A DNA stretch of 64,000 nt, from NCBI RefSeq assembly GCF_963676735.1, contig NZ_OY781464.1, positions 4,063,001-4,127,000 of the forward strand, written 5' to 3'. Positions 6,999 through 15,911 of the stretch are shown piece after piece. Every line of letters starts with the position of its first letter. Positions within the stretch are counted from its first letter, which is position 1. A program made the translations under genes and the position numbers. The DNA comes from an uncultured Draconibacterium sp. Its GTDB lineage: Bacteria > Bacteroidota > Bacteroidia > Bacteroidales > Prolixibacteraceae. A model generated the notes under the pieces. It did no database searches, was not told where the DNA came from, and was given only the letters and a program-made list of their open reading frames with translations.

Positions 6999-8158
6999 CT
7001 ACTGTTTGTATGATGATGATTTTATGATCCTAACGCTTTGCCTTTCAACCGAAATATTTATGGGCTCCGAAAATTCAACCGGTTCTCCATCAATATGAAA
7101 CGTATTAAACGTCGAATGAATGGTAAACGGATCGCTGATTCGCATAAAATCAATGTATTTCGACTTTTTTAATCGCCCGGAAAAGAGTTGAATCACAAAA
7201 GACGGATACAAATAAAACGGGAATGGCTTCACCAACACTAAATCGATAATCCCATCATCAGGTTTTGCTTTTGGAGCAATTAGCGCATTGTTTCCAAATT
7301 GCCGGGTATTGGCAATTGTTATCATCTGATAGTGCCCTTGTATTTTTCCACCTTCAGTAAAAATGGTAGCCTGAAAAGGTTTGAAAGCAACAATTGCTTT
7401 AAGCGAAAGCCAAACATAATTTAACAATCCGCGCCTTTTTGTATTAACCTGAGTTCGACTTTAAAATATATTCACAGAAAGTTATAATTGCGTCAGATTT
7501 GTATTTAAAATTCTGCATTAATAACGGGTTATTTCAAAGAATTTTAAATGCAAAGATGGCGTGAGAAGAACTTTCCCTGTGGGCTTTGCTCTTTTTGCCA
7601 TAAACTTCCCCCAATTTTCTCGTATTATCCCGATAGTTCTTCGAAAACCGGTGAAAGTTTCTGACTAAAAATAGCGAAAGCTGTGAGCCATTTTAAAATC
7701 GAACTCAGGTTTTTAGCAAATGCGTGGGCTATATAAGCATCAAATCCCAGTCCCGATGTGTTTATTGACCAATACTGATTGATTTTTATAGTATCCAGCT
7801 CCATCAGATCGCCTTTATCAATATCCTTAAGCAACGCTTTGATATTCCTTCGAAATCCTAATTCCCTGGCAAAACCGTTTCCCGAACCGTTTGGATAAAC
7901 AGCCAGATATTTATCCGGTTTATTATGCAGGTATTTAATTGCTTCGTTAACCGAACCATCGCCTCCTACAATTACAAAAACCCGGTAATCTTTCATACAA
8001 GCTTCAAAAACCCTGTTAACCTGTTTAACGCTTGAGGTAATGATACAACTTAAACTATTATCAATCCTTTTAATCGATTTAAAAATTCCGGAAACTTTCC
8101 GGTTTCCGGAAGCTGCATTGAGGATAAAAAGTATTTCCGATTTTTTTATTTGTGACAT
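6999..8158 (-). pseudogene. YegS/DgkA-family lipid (diacylglycerol-type) kinase, interrupted by an insertion
   Basis: The N-terminal half (8158-7712) has the catalytic-domain marks of the family: the phosphate-binding LNAASGNRK, the GGDGSVNEA nucleotide loop, YPNGSGNGFARELG, and NTSGLGFDAYIAHAFAKN. After codon 149 the frame enters a 266-bp insertion and stops 28 codons later. The C-terminal half resumes at 7445 (KRRGLLNYVWLSLKAI...) and contains the expected ALIAPKAKPDDGIIDLVLV and FHIDGEPVE motifs, ending at 6999. Joining 7712 to 7445 gives one in-frame protein of 297 residues, the normal size for these kinases. Family members phosphorylate diacylglycerol or related lipids at the inner membrane. 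The gene follows the glycosyltransferase gene by 28 bp, in one operon. As it stands it cannot make a complete enzyme. Confidence 0.85.
7446..7711. mobile_element. 266-bp MITE-like insertion in the lipid kinase gene
   Basis: The terminal inverted repeats span 22 bp and match at 21 positions: AACCTGAGTTCGACTTTAAA... at 7446-7467, and the complement of AACCTGAGTTCGATTTTAAA... at 7690-7711. The interior has no transposase-sized ORF. The host gene supplies the proof of insertion, because exact removal restores the reading frame and the family's usual length. No convincing target-site duplication is present (flanks TATT and TTTA), although an A/T run hides a very short one. The parent transposase is not in the window and I do not assign an IS family. 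Confidence 0.8.
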
Positions 8159-8186
8159 CTGTAAAGGGATTGAATAGCAATTCGGA

Positions 8187-9197
8187 TCACTTTTTATTTC
8201 CTGAATTTTGCGAAGCTTTATGCGTCCCGATCAATTCGAACAATATTTCGCGCGTGTTGTCGGGATATAAAATTTGTATGGCTTTCTCCTGTTGCAGCCA
8301 GTCGGTTAAAACCTCCCGAAAAGCACTGATTTTTGAAACAACAGGAATACCCAGCTCGGCCAGCATGGCGGCATTACAAGCCTGTTCGTATTGATTTTTC
8401 ATAGGAAAAACACACAGTTTTTTACCCATATAAAGTGCTTCGGCCGGAGTTTCAAAACCGGCATTACACAATATTCCGGCACAACTAACAAACGATTGAT
8501 TAAAACCTTCGAGCGAAACCGGATTAAACCGAATAGAGCCTTTGGAGTAGCTTTTCTGACAGTGTTTTGAGAAAACTTCCCAGCGAACGTTTTTATGCTG
8601 CTTAAGAATTTTTTCAATCTCCAAATCGCTGAAGGCAGGTAAATAAACGGTGTAATGCCCCTTATTGCTTACCGCTGCCTTTCGAATGGATGAACGGATT
8701 ACGGGTGTAAAATTCTGCTTGTCGAGTTGTTTAAAATGAAAGCCATATTGGTATTTGGCCGGGGCATAGTGTTTTAACACGAGCTTTCCAAAATAATCGG
8801 TTTTTAATGGACGGGCAGCTTTGGGATGTAAAACAGCGTTTTGGTGACTTAAGCCAACGCACTCTTTTCGTTTTAACTTGCAGGCCCATGCTGTTACTGG
8901 CTCAAAATCGGTAATAACCAGGTCGTAGTTTTTTACCGGTATTTTTCTGATATCGTTAATCAACCTACAAAGCCGGGCTTTATAAATGGTTTTCCAGATA
9001 TCCACATCTCCGCGCTCACCAAAAATGAAGCTAAAACCATAAAGCTTGTATTTTACCTCAAAAGGTAAACGGATATCCCCCTGTATTCCACTCACGAGGA
9101 TATCCGTTTCACCCTGTTTTCGTAATAAGGGAATAATCTCAGTAGCTCTTGCTAAATGACCATTGCCGGTGCCTTGTATGGCGTATAAAATTTTCAC
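8187..9197 (-). CDS. MurG-like GT-B glycosyltransferase (Glyco_trans_1_3 type)
   Basis: This 336-residue protein opens with MKILYAIQGTGNGHLARA, the N-terminal glycine-rich GTGNGH loop of MurG/GT28-like enzymes. LVITDFEPVTAWACKL and GLSHQNAVLH follow in the acceptor lobe. The C-terminal donor lobe contains AGILCNAGFETPAEALYMGKK and PMKNQYEQACNA, the usual sugar-nucleotide-binding pattern. The acceptor is unknown; a lipid acceptor would fit the adjacent lipid kinase gene 28 bp downstream, which is inference from context. No transmembrane segment is seen, so it probably works as a peripheral membrane enzyme. It lies about 25 bp from the phytase stop codon on the same strand. Confidence 0.75.
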   Translation of the reverse strand: MKILYAIQGTGNGHLARATEIIPLLRKQGETDILVSGIQGDIRLPFEVKYKLYGFSFIFGERGDVDIWKTIYKARLCRLINDIRKIPVKNYDLVITDFEPVTAWACKLKRKECVGLSHQNAVLHPKAARPLKTDYFGKLVLKHYAPAKYQYGFHFKQLDKQNFTPVIRSSIRKAAVSNKGHYTVYLPAFSDLEIEKILKQHKNVRWEVFSKHCQKSYSKGSIRFNPVSLEGFNQSFVSCAGILCNAGFETPAEALYMGKKLCVFPMKNQYEQACNAAMLAELGIPVVSKISAFREVLTDWLQQEKAIQILYPDNTREILFELIGTHKASQNSGNKK

Positions 9198-9221
9198 TTC
9201 TTAATCGGGCACACACTTATA

Positions 9222-10340
9222 TTAGTCTGTTTTTGTCAGGAAAAACTTCTCAATATCGGCCCAGGAAATGTATTTAAAATTTTGACTTACCAGTTGTTCT
9301 CCATCATAATTATACCCATCCTGAACCACTAACATACCTTTAGGAAAATTTGCCCCAAGCGGCACATTGCTTATTTCTATTCCATCGGTTTCTTCCACTC
9401 CATCAAAATCGCCTTCGGTAATACGAAAACTTCCCAGGTATTTATTCTCGCCCTGACGTTCGAAAACTGCAAACGAATAATTGCCCTGCGACGAAGCCAC
9501 CAGGTAGCCGTTTACACTATCGGTAGCATAAATAGCCAGGCCTTCAATATCGTAACGGATGTTCTCGTTCTCTTCTGAACTGAAGGGAATTAAAACACCT
9601 GTGGTGGGTGCATCCGGTTCAGCATTAAATTTATGTATTCCTGCTATTTCTTCTCCTATGTAAACAAGGCCAAATGCATCGTCGGCAATAACGCCTTCGG
9701 TTTGTGTTTCCAGATTAAAAGCACGTACCAGTTTGGCATCAATTTTATCTTCTTTTGCCAGTAATTCCCATTGCTCTACCTCACCGGCCTTACTGTTTAA
9801 AAAAACGTAATATTTACCTGTTTTCGGGCTTTTATACATACCCAGGCCATAAACATCATCTTGCATTTCAGCTTTAATCACCCGGGCATCAACTGCTTTT
9901 AAAACACCGCCTTTATGCACCGTATAAAGCGCAATGGAATGCGACGAGCGATTACTGGCTGCCAATACATCAACTTGCTTATCGCCCAAAGGAAACCCGT
10001 AACGAAGGTCGCAATTGTTCATATTTCCATCTGCGTAGTAATTAAGAAGCTTGCCGTTTAAATCGTAGGTGGCCAATCCTCCTTTTTTATCGGTACCAAT
10101 AATAAAAGAATTCGTTACATCGGTGGTATCAATCCATATAGCCGGGTCATCAGCAGAATCCTCGTTTTTGTCCTGAGGAACCGGATCAGTCTCGGCCACA
10201 GCTACAACGGTATTTTTGATGTGCTCTCCTGCTTTTCTAGATCCTTCGCTTGGTCGGTTTGTATCACATCCAACAATGCTTACTACCACAATTGCCAATA
10301 ATACACTTGCTAAAAAAATACGATTACATGTACAATTCAT
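9222..10340 (-). CDS. Beta-propeller phytase (3-phytase), lipoprotein
   Basis: About 372 residues from the ATG I prefer at 10340; two further ATGs directly upstream and one at 10388 are in frame. The N-terminus is a lipoprotein signal ending VSIVGC, so the enzyme is probably anchored in the outer membrane or periplasm. Family marks in order are DDPAIWID, IIGTDKKGGLATYDLNGK, ASNRSSHSIALY, TEGVIADDAFGLVYIGEE, YDIEGLAIY, ASSQGNYSFAVFER and ETDGIEI...GMLVVQDG. These are the calcium- and phosphate-binding acidic blades of Bacillus-type beta-propeller phytases. These enzymes release phosphate from inositol hexakisphosphate. It is downstream of and co-oriented with a TonB receptor (112 bp apart), and the phosphate transporters and PhoR/PhoB-like pair follow, so a role in phosphate scavenging is well supported. 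Confidence 0.88.
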   Translation of the reverse strand: MNCTCNRIFLASVLLAIVVVSIVGCDTNRPSEGSRKAGEHIKNTVVAVAETDPVPQDKNEDSADDPAIWIDTTDVTNSFIIGTDKKGGLATYDLNGKLLNYYADGNMNNCDLRYGFPLGDKQVDVLAASNRSSHSIALYTVHKGGVLKAVDARVIKAEMQDDVYGLGMYKSPKTGKYYVFLNSKAGEVEQWELLAKEDKIDAKLVRAFNLETQTEGVIADDAFGLVYIGEEIAGIHKFNAEPDAPTTGVLIPFSSEENENIRYDIEGLAIYATDSVNGYLVASSQGNYSFAVFERQGENKYLGSFRITEGDFDGVEETDGIEISNVPLGANFPKGMLVVQDGYNYDGEQLVSQNFKYISWADIEKFFLTKTD

Positions 10341-10452
10341 CATCATCTGTTTTATAAAATTGTTTAATGCAAATAGCCGAGAACACAAAAGCGTGTTCTC
10401 AGCTTTAATAAATTAAATTTATTCTATGCGATAATTATCGATTTCTCTCGAA

Positions 10453-13194
10453 TTAAAAATTAAACTTTACTCCAAAATTAACTCTTATATCGTAATATTC
10501 GGCCTGATAAGTATATTGAGATTCTCCCTGGTAATAACGCAACGGCGTATTCAGGATATTATTGAGTTCGGCAAATACCATAAAATTTTTGTTGAAGTGG
10601 TAGTTGGCATTAAAGTCGAGGTACGACACCTGATCATAATACACATCCTCAAAAGCTTTGTCGCTGTATTCTTCAACAAAGTCGCCGGCGTAGTTATACG
10701 AAAGACGTGCCGATAACTTTTTACCTTCGTAATACAACGAGGCATTCAAGGTGTTTTCCGGTGTTCCGGGTAGTGTTAAATCATCTTCGTTGCGGTCTTC
10801 AATCTGAAAATTGCTAACGGTTGATTTGGTATAGGTGTAGTTGGTATAAACACCAAACTGACGAAGGAATCCGGGTAAAAAGTCGAGCTGACGCTGGAAA
10901 GCCACTTCAACACCAAAAAGGGTAGCATCGCCGGCGTTAATGGGTTGTGTAAATTTGTCCCAGGTTTGTCCCAGGTAATCGTAATCCGATTGAATGCCAT
11001 TCACAATAAAATCGCTGATATCTTTGTAGAAAATACCACCCGACACCAGGCCAATTGATTGAAAGTAATGCTCGGCCATTAAATCGAAGTTAATTGATGT
11101 TGTTGGTGTAAGATCAGGATTACCGATTTCAATTTCTACATCTTCGTTGTTCACTTCAACACGCGGAACCAGGTCGATGTATTTTGGACGAGCCAAAGTA
11201 TTGGTAACACTTGCTTTAATATTTGTGTTCCGGCCCAACTGGTATTTTAACAACAACGACGGCAACACGTTGGTATAATTGTTATCCACCTCTTCTGTAT
11301 CCACAAGATCCTCAACATCACCATCTTCATCCAAAATCAATTCTTTACCTGAATAATTAATTGAAGTATTTTCAACCCTTAAACCGGCAACAACATCCAG
11401 GCTTCCAAACGACTGATCGAAACGCAGATAACCGGCAGTTACATTTTCAGATGCATCAAAGTTTCCGGCCAGTTCTTCCAGGTTCTCTTCACCTTCGTAG
11501 TCTCCTGATGTCAGGTCTAAACCACCCAAATACTTTACATCAACATAAGTTCCGGCAACATAATCTCCTGCCAAAAAATCGTCTTTTGTTTTAACAATTG
11601 TATTATTAAATGCTCCCGAGTTAAAAGCATCCTCATCAAGCGGTTCGTACTCGTAAAATTTGTTGTCGCGATTTTTGCTTTTACCCTTGTATTTAGCACC
11701 AAAGCGCAAAACGCTTGTTCCGTTTTGGAAAGGATATTTAAAATCGACCTTGAATTTTTTATCGATATCTTCGGTGTACTGATGTTCCTCTGTTATTTCA
11801 TCCAGCTCCCAGTTGCTGTTAAAATCCTGTGCTTCCGGAGTATTGATTATCACTTGTGGTTTTTCAGTATCGCTAACATTCTGGTTAAAATCTACATCTT
11901 CAATTTTATATTGCAGGTAACGTTCATTTGGTCGATCCTCGTTTGCTTTTGAGTACGAGCCTTTCCAGTCGATTTCAAAGGCACCAATCTGGTGCTCGCC
12001 GCCTAAAGAAAAATGATAAGTACGCTGGTCTTCCAAACGAGCATCTTTATTGGTACCCGCTTTAATCTGACGTTCGATTTCTGCCACATCTTCATCCAGG
12101 TCTTTGTATACCACGCGATAGCGGTTTTCCCAGTCGTTACGGTGATTGTACATTACTTTTGCCTCGATTTTATTATTGGCATTAAATTTATAGTCGAGGG
12201 CACCGGAGTAACTCTGGCGCAAACGTTGAATTAAATAGGTACGTACCTGCATTTCTTTCATTGTACCATCATCATCCCATTCGGCTTCCAAATCATCAGA
12301 ACCCATCATGTGGTCCTGTACCGAGGCTGCCAGTGTAAAACCAAGCTTATCATCAAAAAAACGATCGCCATATAAAAGTGAAAAGTTAGGAGCTACTTTA
12401 CCACGAAGTGCATTGTAGGTTCCTCCAACCGAACCGGTAATACGGCGGGTGTATGGATTCGATTTTGTTACCAGGTTTACCGAACCACCAATGGCATCGG
12501 CATCCATATCGGCAGTAACCACTTTGTTTACTTCAATACTCTGAATCATGTCAGAAGGAATAAGGTCGAGCTGAATGGAGCGGGTTTCAGCCTCGGCCGA
12601 TGGAATACGGTCGCCATCAACAGCAACAGAGTTATACTCAGGAGAGGTTCCGCGAATATTTCCGAAGCGGGCTTCGCCCTGGTCGTATTGCACATTAATG
12701 CCGGGAATTCGTTTTAAAGCATCGCCAATATTTTGGTCGGGGAAACGACCTACCTGATCGGAAGAAATGATATTGGTAATGTTCATGCTGCTTTTTTGCT
12801 GGTTTAATGCTTTTGACTGGCCTTGCAATGCACCATTTACCACAACTTCTTCAATATCAATACCGGCCTCAAGTTCAAAATTTAGCGTACTCGTTTTTCC
12901 GGCGGTTACTGCTACTGTTTTAACAGCCTCTTTAAAACCTATGTAAGAAACCTTTACCTGGTATTCGCCGGCGTCCAATGTTACAATACGGTAAAAACCG
13001 TTAACATCGGTCACAGCTCCTTTATGAATATCTTCAATAACAACAGCTGCTCCGGGTAGCGGAAGGTTATCAGTATCCACAATTCTACCGGCTATTGAAC
13101 CTTTATTTGCGGCATTTTCGTTTTCACCTTCGGCCAACGCATTAAACAGGTTAACAAACAAAAGAATAAAGAGTAAGAGAGATAATTTTTTCAT
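10453..13194 (-). CDS. TonB-dependent receptor, probable phytate or phosphoester uptake
   Basis: The protein has 913 residues: a signal peptide (about 1-21), a carboxypeptidase-D regulatory-like domain (about 32-115, SIAGRIVDTDNLPLPGAAV), a plug domain with FPDQNIGDALKRIPGINVQ and IEVNKVVTADMDADAIGGSV, then a long 22-strand barrel ending VNFGVKFNF with a C-terminal Phe. It belongs to the single-component TonB receptor type, since no SusD-like partner is present. The phytase lipoprotein follows on the same strand, a pairing described in other Gram-negative bacteria. I infer that the receptor imports inositol phosphates or their products. Three GTAAT motifs spaced 11 bp lie about 100 bp upstream. 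Confidence 0.88.
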   Translation of the reverse strand: MKKLSLLLFILLFVNLFNALAEGENENAANKGSIAGRIVDTDNLPLPGAAVVIEDIHKGAVTDVNGFYRIVTLDAGEYQVKVSYIGFKEAVKTVAVTAGKTSTLNFELEAGIDIEEVVVNGALQGQSKALNQQKSSMNITNIISSDQVGRFPDQNIGDALKRIPGINVQYDQGEARFGNIRGTSPEYNSVAVDGDRIPSAEAETRSIQLDLIPSDMIQSIEVNKVVTADMDADAIGGSVNLVTKSNPYTRRITGSVGGTYNALRGKVAPNFSLLYGDRFFDDKLGFTLAASVQDHMMGSDDLEAEWDDDGTMKEMQVRTYLIQRLRQSYSGALDYKFNANNKIEAKVMYNHRNDWENRYRVVYKDLDEDVAEIERQIKAGTNKDARLEDQRTYHFSLGGEHQIGAFEIDWKGSYSKANEDRPNERYLQYKIEDVDFNQNVSDTEKPQVIINTPEAQDFNSNWELDEITEEHQYTEDIDKKFKVDFKYPFQNGTSVLRFGAKYKGKSKNRDNKFYEYEPLDEDAFNSGAFNNTIVKTKDDFLAGDYVAGTYVDVKYLGGLDLTSGDYEGEENLEELAGNFDASENVTAGYLRFDQSFGSLDVVAGLRVENTSINYSGKELILDEDGDVEDLVDTEEVDNNYTNVLPSLLLKYQLGRNTNIKASVTNTLARPKYIDLVPRVEVNNEDVEIEIGNPDLTPTTSINFDLMAEHYFQSIGLVSGGIFYKDISDFIVNGIQSDYDYLGQTWDKFTQPINAGDATLFGVEVAFQRQLDFLPGFLRQFGVYTNYTYTKSTVSNFQIEDRNEDDLTLPGTPENTLNASLYYEGKKLSARLSYNYAGDFVEEYSDKAFEDVYYDQVSYLDFNANYHFNKNFMVFAELNNILNTPLRYYQGESQYTYQAEYYDIRVNFGVKFNF

Positions 13195-13293
13195 TTTCGA
13201 TTTTGGTTAATTATTACTCCACAAAAGTCGCTATTACCTCTCCGAAAGCAGTTGCATAACAGTTAAAAGTGAATTAAAAAAAGAAAGTAATCG

Positions 13294-13320
13294 GTAATTT
13301 TTTTGTAATAATTCTGTAAT
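13294..13320 (-). promoter_or_regulatory. Pho-box-like phased repeats upstream of the receptor/phytase operon
   Basis: GTAAT occurs at 13294, 13305 and 13316 with exact 11-bp spacing (ATTAC three times on the minus strand), and a fourth copy at 13287 is out of phase. The last two copies read TTGTAAT, AATT, CTGTAAT: two 7-bp direct repeats separated by 4 A/T bases, which is the architecture of the E. coli Pho box (CTGTCAT repeats). An overlapping inverted repeat TTTTTGTAAT/ATTACAAAAA spans 13300-13328. A possible -7 element GACTTTTG (minus strand) is at 13229-13222. Regulation by a PhoB-like protein is inferred. Confidence 0.5.
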
Positions 13321-13340
13321 TACAAAAAGGCAAAAAACAA

Positions 13341-13367
13341 AAGAGGAGGCCAAGAAAGCCTCCTCTT
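13341..13367 (-). terminator. Intrinsic terminator of the first PiT gene
   Basis: AAGAGGAGGC (13341-13350) and GCCTCCTCTT (13358-13367) form a perfect 10-bp stem with a 7-nt loop, followed on the minus strand by TTTTGTTTTTTG. It lies about 23 bp beyond the stop codon at 13390. Confidence 0.85.
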
Positions 13368-13389
13368 CAAATTGTATATTATTTACTTG

Positions 13390-15660
13390 CTATTTACCGT
13401 TTTCAACCGTATAGGTAACAAAATCCCGGTGTGCTTTAATCAGATTGATGGAATGCATTAACAGGTTTTTCGTTTCACTGTTTATATTGAAAAACAGTAC
13501 CGAATTACGCGTATTAACATTTTTCGATTTTATACGTTTAATCTGGTTTTTTTCTGTCTTTTTCAGGTATTCAATAATGGCATCGCGTTTCGCAACCAGC
13601 TCATCAATACCGTCAAATTTATTTTCTTTAACAACATGTAAGCATTGGTTATAAAACTCATCGAGTTTATTCACTAACTCACTTAACTCACTTGCTTGTG
13701 CTTCTGAAAATGGTTTATGATGATTATCAAGATGCTCAAACAACGGCTGTATAAGGAAATTCAATGAATGTGCAATTTCACGTTGGTAATCAACTACCTG
13801 AACATAAAAATGTCCGGTATCTACATGATCTTCAATTTTAGAAAGCGTATCAAAGATTTTACTTTTAATCTTTTTTGACTTACTATTTAGCGCATCTTTT
13901 AACGCAATACTCTCCTTTAAATCGGTTCTGTTTTCCTGTAAGAAACTTTCTATTCCAACTGAGAAAACTTTATTTGTTGAAATAATGGCATTAACACAGT
14001 GTTTTTTACATTTTTGCATTACTTTTTCTGCACCATCTTTTTCCTCAAACGCTTCTTCTTCTTCTTCATTAGCTTTTGCATTACGCTTTTTAAACAAAAA
14101 TTGAGTACGCACTACCATTAAAATGGCGATTGCAACAAACACAAAAATTAAGAATTTACCACCTACCGAAATCAGCAAGGCTACCACACCCGAAACAGTA
14201 AATGCAATTATAGCAGTTAAAAACCAACCACCGATTACGGCAAATACTCCGGAAATACGATACACGGCACTTTCGCGATCCCATGCTCTGTCAGACAGTG
14301 AAGTACCCATTGCCACCATAAAGGTTACATAGGTAGTGGAAAGCGGTAATTTTAACGAGGTAGCTATTGCAATTAAAATACTTGCTGTAACCAGGTTTAC
14401 TGAAGCACGAATTTTATCAAACGCCGGAGTTTCAGGATGATTAACAGGCCCCAAAGAAATTGGAGTAAAACGACGACTTACCGATTCGCGTAAAGTTGTT
14501 GGCATTGAACGGCTAAGCGATTTATTAAAATTGAGACTACTTCTTACCATTAAACGTGCAATCATCGATGATCCAAAGCGTTCCATTCCTTCAGACTGGC
14601 GCGATAGATTAATTTCTGTTTTTGTTACGGCCTGTGCCTTTTTCGAAAAGATTAATGTAACAACCATAATCAATCCTGAAAGTAAAAGCATATAAATTGG
14701 AGTACTACTCTTCCCTGCCAATTTTTCCATGGAGAATGCTTCCGGACTCACACCTGATGCAACCCATGCCTGAAAAGATTTAAAACCGGCCACCGGCACA
14801 CCAATAAAGTTTACGAGGTCGTTTCCGGCAAAAGCCATTGCCAAAGCAAAAGTTCCAACAAGAACAATTACTTTCAGTATATCAATTTTAAAAATCCAAC
14901 GTAGTAATTGAATAATAACCGTCCATGCAGCAAAGCTTATTAGCAGCACTGTTAAGGTATTATGTTTCGCCCATTCCTGAATGGTTTCACCCGATTCAAG
15001 CGCATAACTGGCAAAGGAAGATCCTTTTATTCCCTTTATGAGCATAAAATAGGTTATGGCAGTAATTGCCAATCCCCCAAATGACGAACCAAAATACTTT
15101 AAATTTTTACCGTATTCAAATGAAAACAGCAGGCGGGTAAAATACATCACAATTGCTCCGACAGTAAAGGCCACAAACACCGAAAGCAGAATTCCACTAA
15201 TAATGGCCAGGGCTTTTTCCGAGTTAATGTAGTGGTACAGTTCGGCAACAACCGATCCTCCAGCCGTTTTAATTTTAACAATCGAAACTGCTACTGCTGC
15301 ACCCAAAAGCTCAAATACAATGGATACCGTTGTTGATGTTGGCATTCCGAAGGTATTAAACATATCGAGCAAAATGATATCCGTAATCATTACGGCCAAA
15401 AATATGACCATGATTTCGGCAAAGTAAAACTGATCGGGATGAAAAATCCCCTTTCGGGCTACTTCCATCATTCCGTTTGAAAAGGTTGCTCCAACCAGAA
15501 TACCCAAACTGGCCATCAAAAAGATAACCCATTTAGGTGCGGCTTTCGAGCCAATTGCAGAGTTTAAAAAGTTTACGGCGTCGTTGCTTACACCTACAAT
15601 TAAGTCGGAGATTGCCAAAGCAAACAGTACGACAACCAGAACCAAATAAAAGTTTTCCAT
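13390..15660 (-). CDS. PiT-family inorganic phosphate transporter with PhoU-like C-terminal domain (copy 1)
   Basis: At 756 residues this is well above the usual PiT length of about 400-500. The N-terminal half is strongly hydrophobic, with about ten or more membrane helices. The two PiT signature regions appear as VGVSNDAVNFLNSAIGSK (about 22-39) and AFAGNDLVNFIGVPVAG in the middle, and a later ATSLKLPLSTTYVTFMVAMG segment fits the conserved substrate-path helix. After about residue 530 a charged helical cytoplasmic region (KCKKHCVNAIISTNKVF... to the end) resembles PhoU/DUF47 helical bundles, which would regulate the transporter. PiT proteins import metal-phosphate with protons or sodium. 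A close paralogue lies directly upstream on the same strand. It has its own terminator and a Pho-box-like upstream region. Confidence 0.88.
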   Translation of the reverse strand: MENFYLVLVVVLFALAISDLIVGVSNDAVNFLNSAIGSKAAPKWVIFLMASLGILVGATFSNGMMEVARKGIFHPDQFYFAEIMVIFLAVMITDIILLDMFNTFGMPTSTTVSIVFELLGAAVAVSIVKIKTAGGSVVAELYHYINSEKALAIISGILLSVFVAFTVGAIVMYFTRLLFSFEYGKNLKYFGSSFGGLAITAITYFMLIKGIKGSSFASYALESGETIQEWAKHNTLTVLLISFAAWTVIIQLLRWIFKIDILKVIVLVGTFALAMAFAGNDLVNFIGVPVAGFKSFQAWVASGVSPEAFSMEKLAGKSSTPIYMLLLSGLIMVVTLIFSKKAQAVTKTEINLSRQSEGMERFGSSMIARLMVRSSLNFNKSLSRSMPTTLRESVSRRFTPISLGPVNHPETPAFDKIRASVNLVTASILIAIATSLKLPLSTTYVTFMVAMGTSLSDRAWDRESAVYRISGVFAVIGGWFLTAIIAFTVSGVVALLISVGGKFLIFVFVAIAILMVVRTQFLFKKRNAKANEEEEEAFEEKDGAEKVMQKCKKHCVNAIISTNKVFSVGIESFLQENRTDLKESIALKDALNSKSKKIKSKIFDTLSKIEDHVDTGHFYVQVVDYQREIAHSLNFLIQPLFEHLDNHHKPFSEAQASELSELVNKLDEFYNQCLHVVKENKFDGIDELVAKRDAIIEYLKKTEKNQIKRIKSKNVNTRNSVLFFNINSETKNLLMHSINLIKAHRDFVTYTVENGK

Positions 15661-15739
15661 TTAGTAGTATTTAATGACGTGTAAAGTCTTGATTTTTGAT
15701 TGCTATTTTTAACTATTTTTTGTTAGCTGTAACCGGTGG

Positions 15740-15747
15740 CAAAGTTG
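15740..15747 (-). promoter_or_regulatory. Candidate -7 element of the first PiT gene
   Basis: On the minus strand this reads CAACTTTG, one base from the Bacteroidota TAnnTTTG consensus. It lies 80 bp before the start codon at 15660, and the 11-bp phased motif at 15780-15806 begins about 33 bp upstream of it, the expected place for an activator. Confidence 0.4.
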
Positions 15748-15779
15748 CTCTAATCACTCAATTATAATGTTGCATTTAT

Positions 15780-15806
15780 ATTACATTTTAATTAATTTAC
15801 AATTAC
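15780..15806 (-). promoter_or_regulatory. Pho-box-like phased repeats upstream of the first PiT gene
   Basis: The plus strand reads ATTAC (15780), ATTAA (15791) and ATTAC (15802), exactly 11 bp apart. On the coding strand the outer copies read TGTAAT, one base from the E. coli Pho half-site TGTCAT. The middle copy is weaker, ATTAAT. Confidence 0.5.
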
Positions 15807-15864
15807 ACACTATTCAAAAAACTCTGACCTACTGCGCATTAACACTTAAACTAAATCATGAAAA

Positions 15865-15887
15865 AAGCCGGGATAATTTCCCGGCTT
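15865..15887 (-). terminator. Intrinsic terminator of the second PiT gene
   Basis: AAGCCGGGA (15865-15873) and TCCCGGCTT (15879-15887) form a 9-bp stem with a 5-nt loop, followed on the minus strand by a run of six T. It lies 25 bp past the stop codon at 15912. Confidence 0.85.
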
Positions 15888-15911
15888 GTTAAAATATTGT
15901 TTCCAAAATAT

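Noticed and set aside
6999..8158. Sequencing error or simple frameshift in the lipid kinase gene
   Set aside because: The halves are separated by 266 bp with 22-bp inverted ends, and removal of exactly that segment restores the frame; a base error cannot explain this.
10453..13194. SusC/SusD-type glycan uptake system
   Set aside because: No SusD-like gene follows and the neighbouring enzyme is a phytase; the receptor belongs to the single-component type.
14123..14332. Plus-strand frame antisense to the first PiT gene, with a counterpart (16420-16785) antisense to the second
   Set aside because: Both arise because the two paralogous genes share sequence; there is no independent evidence for translation.
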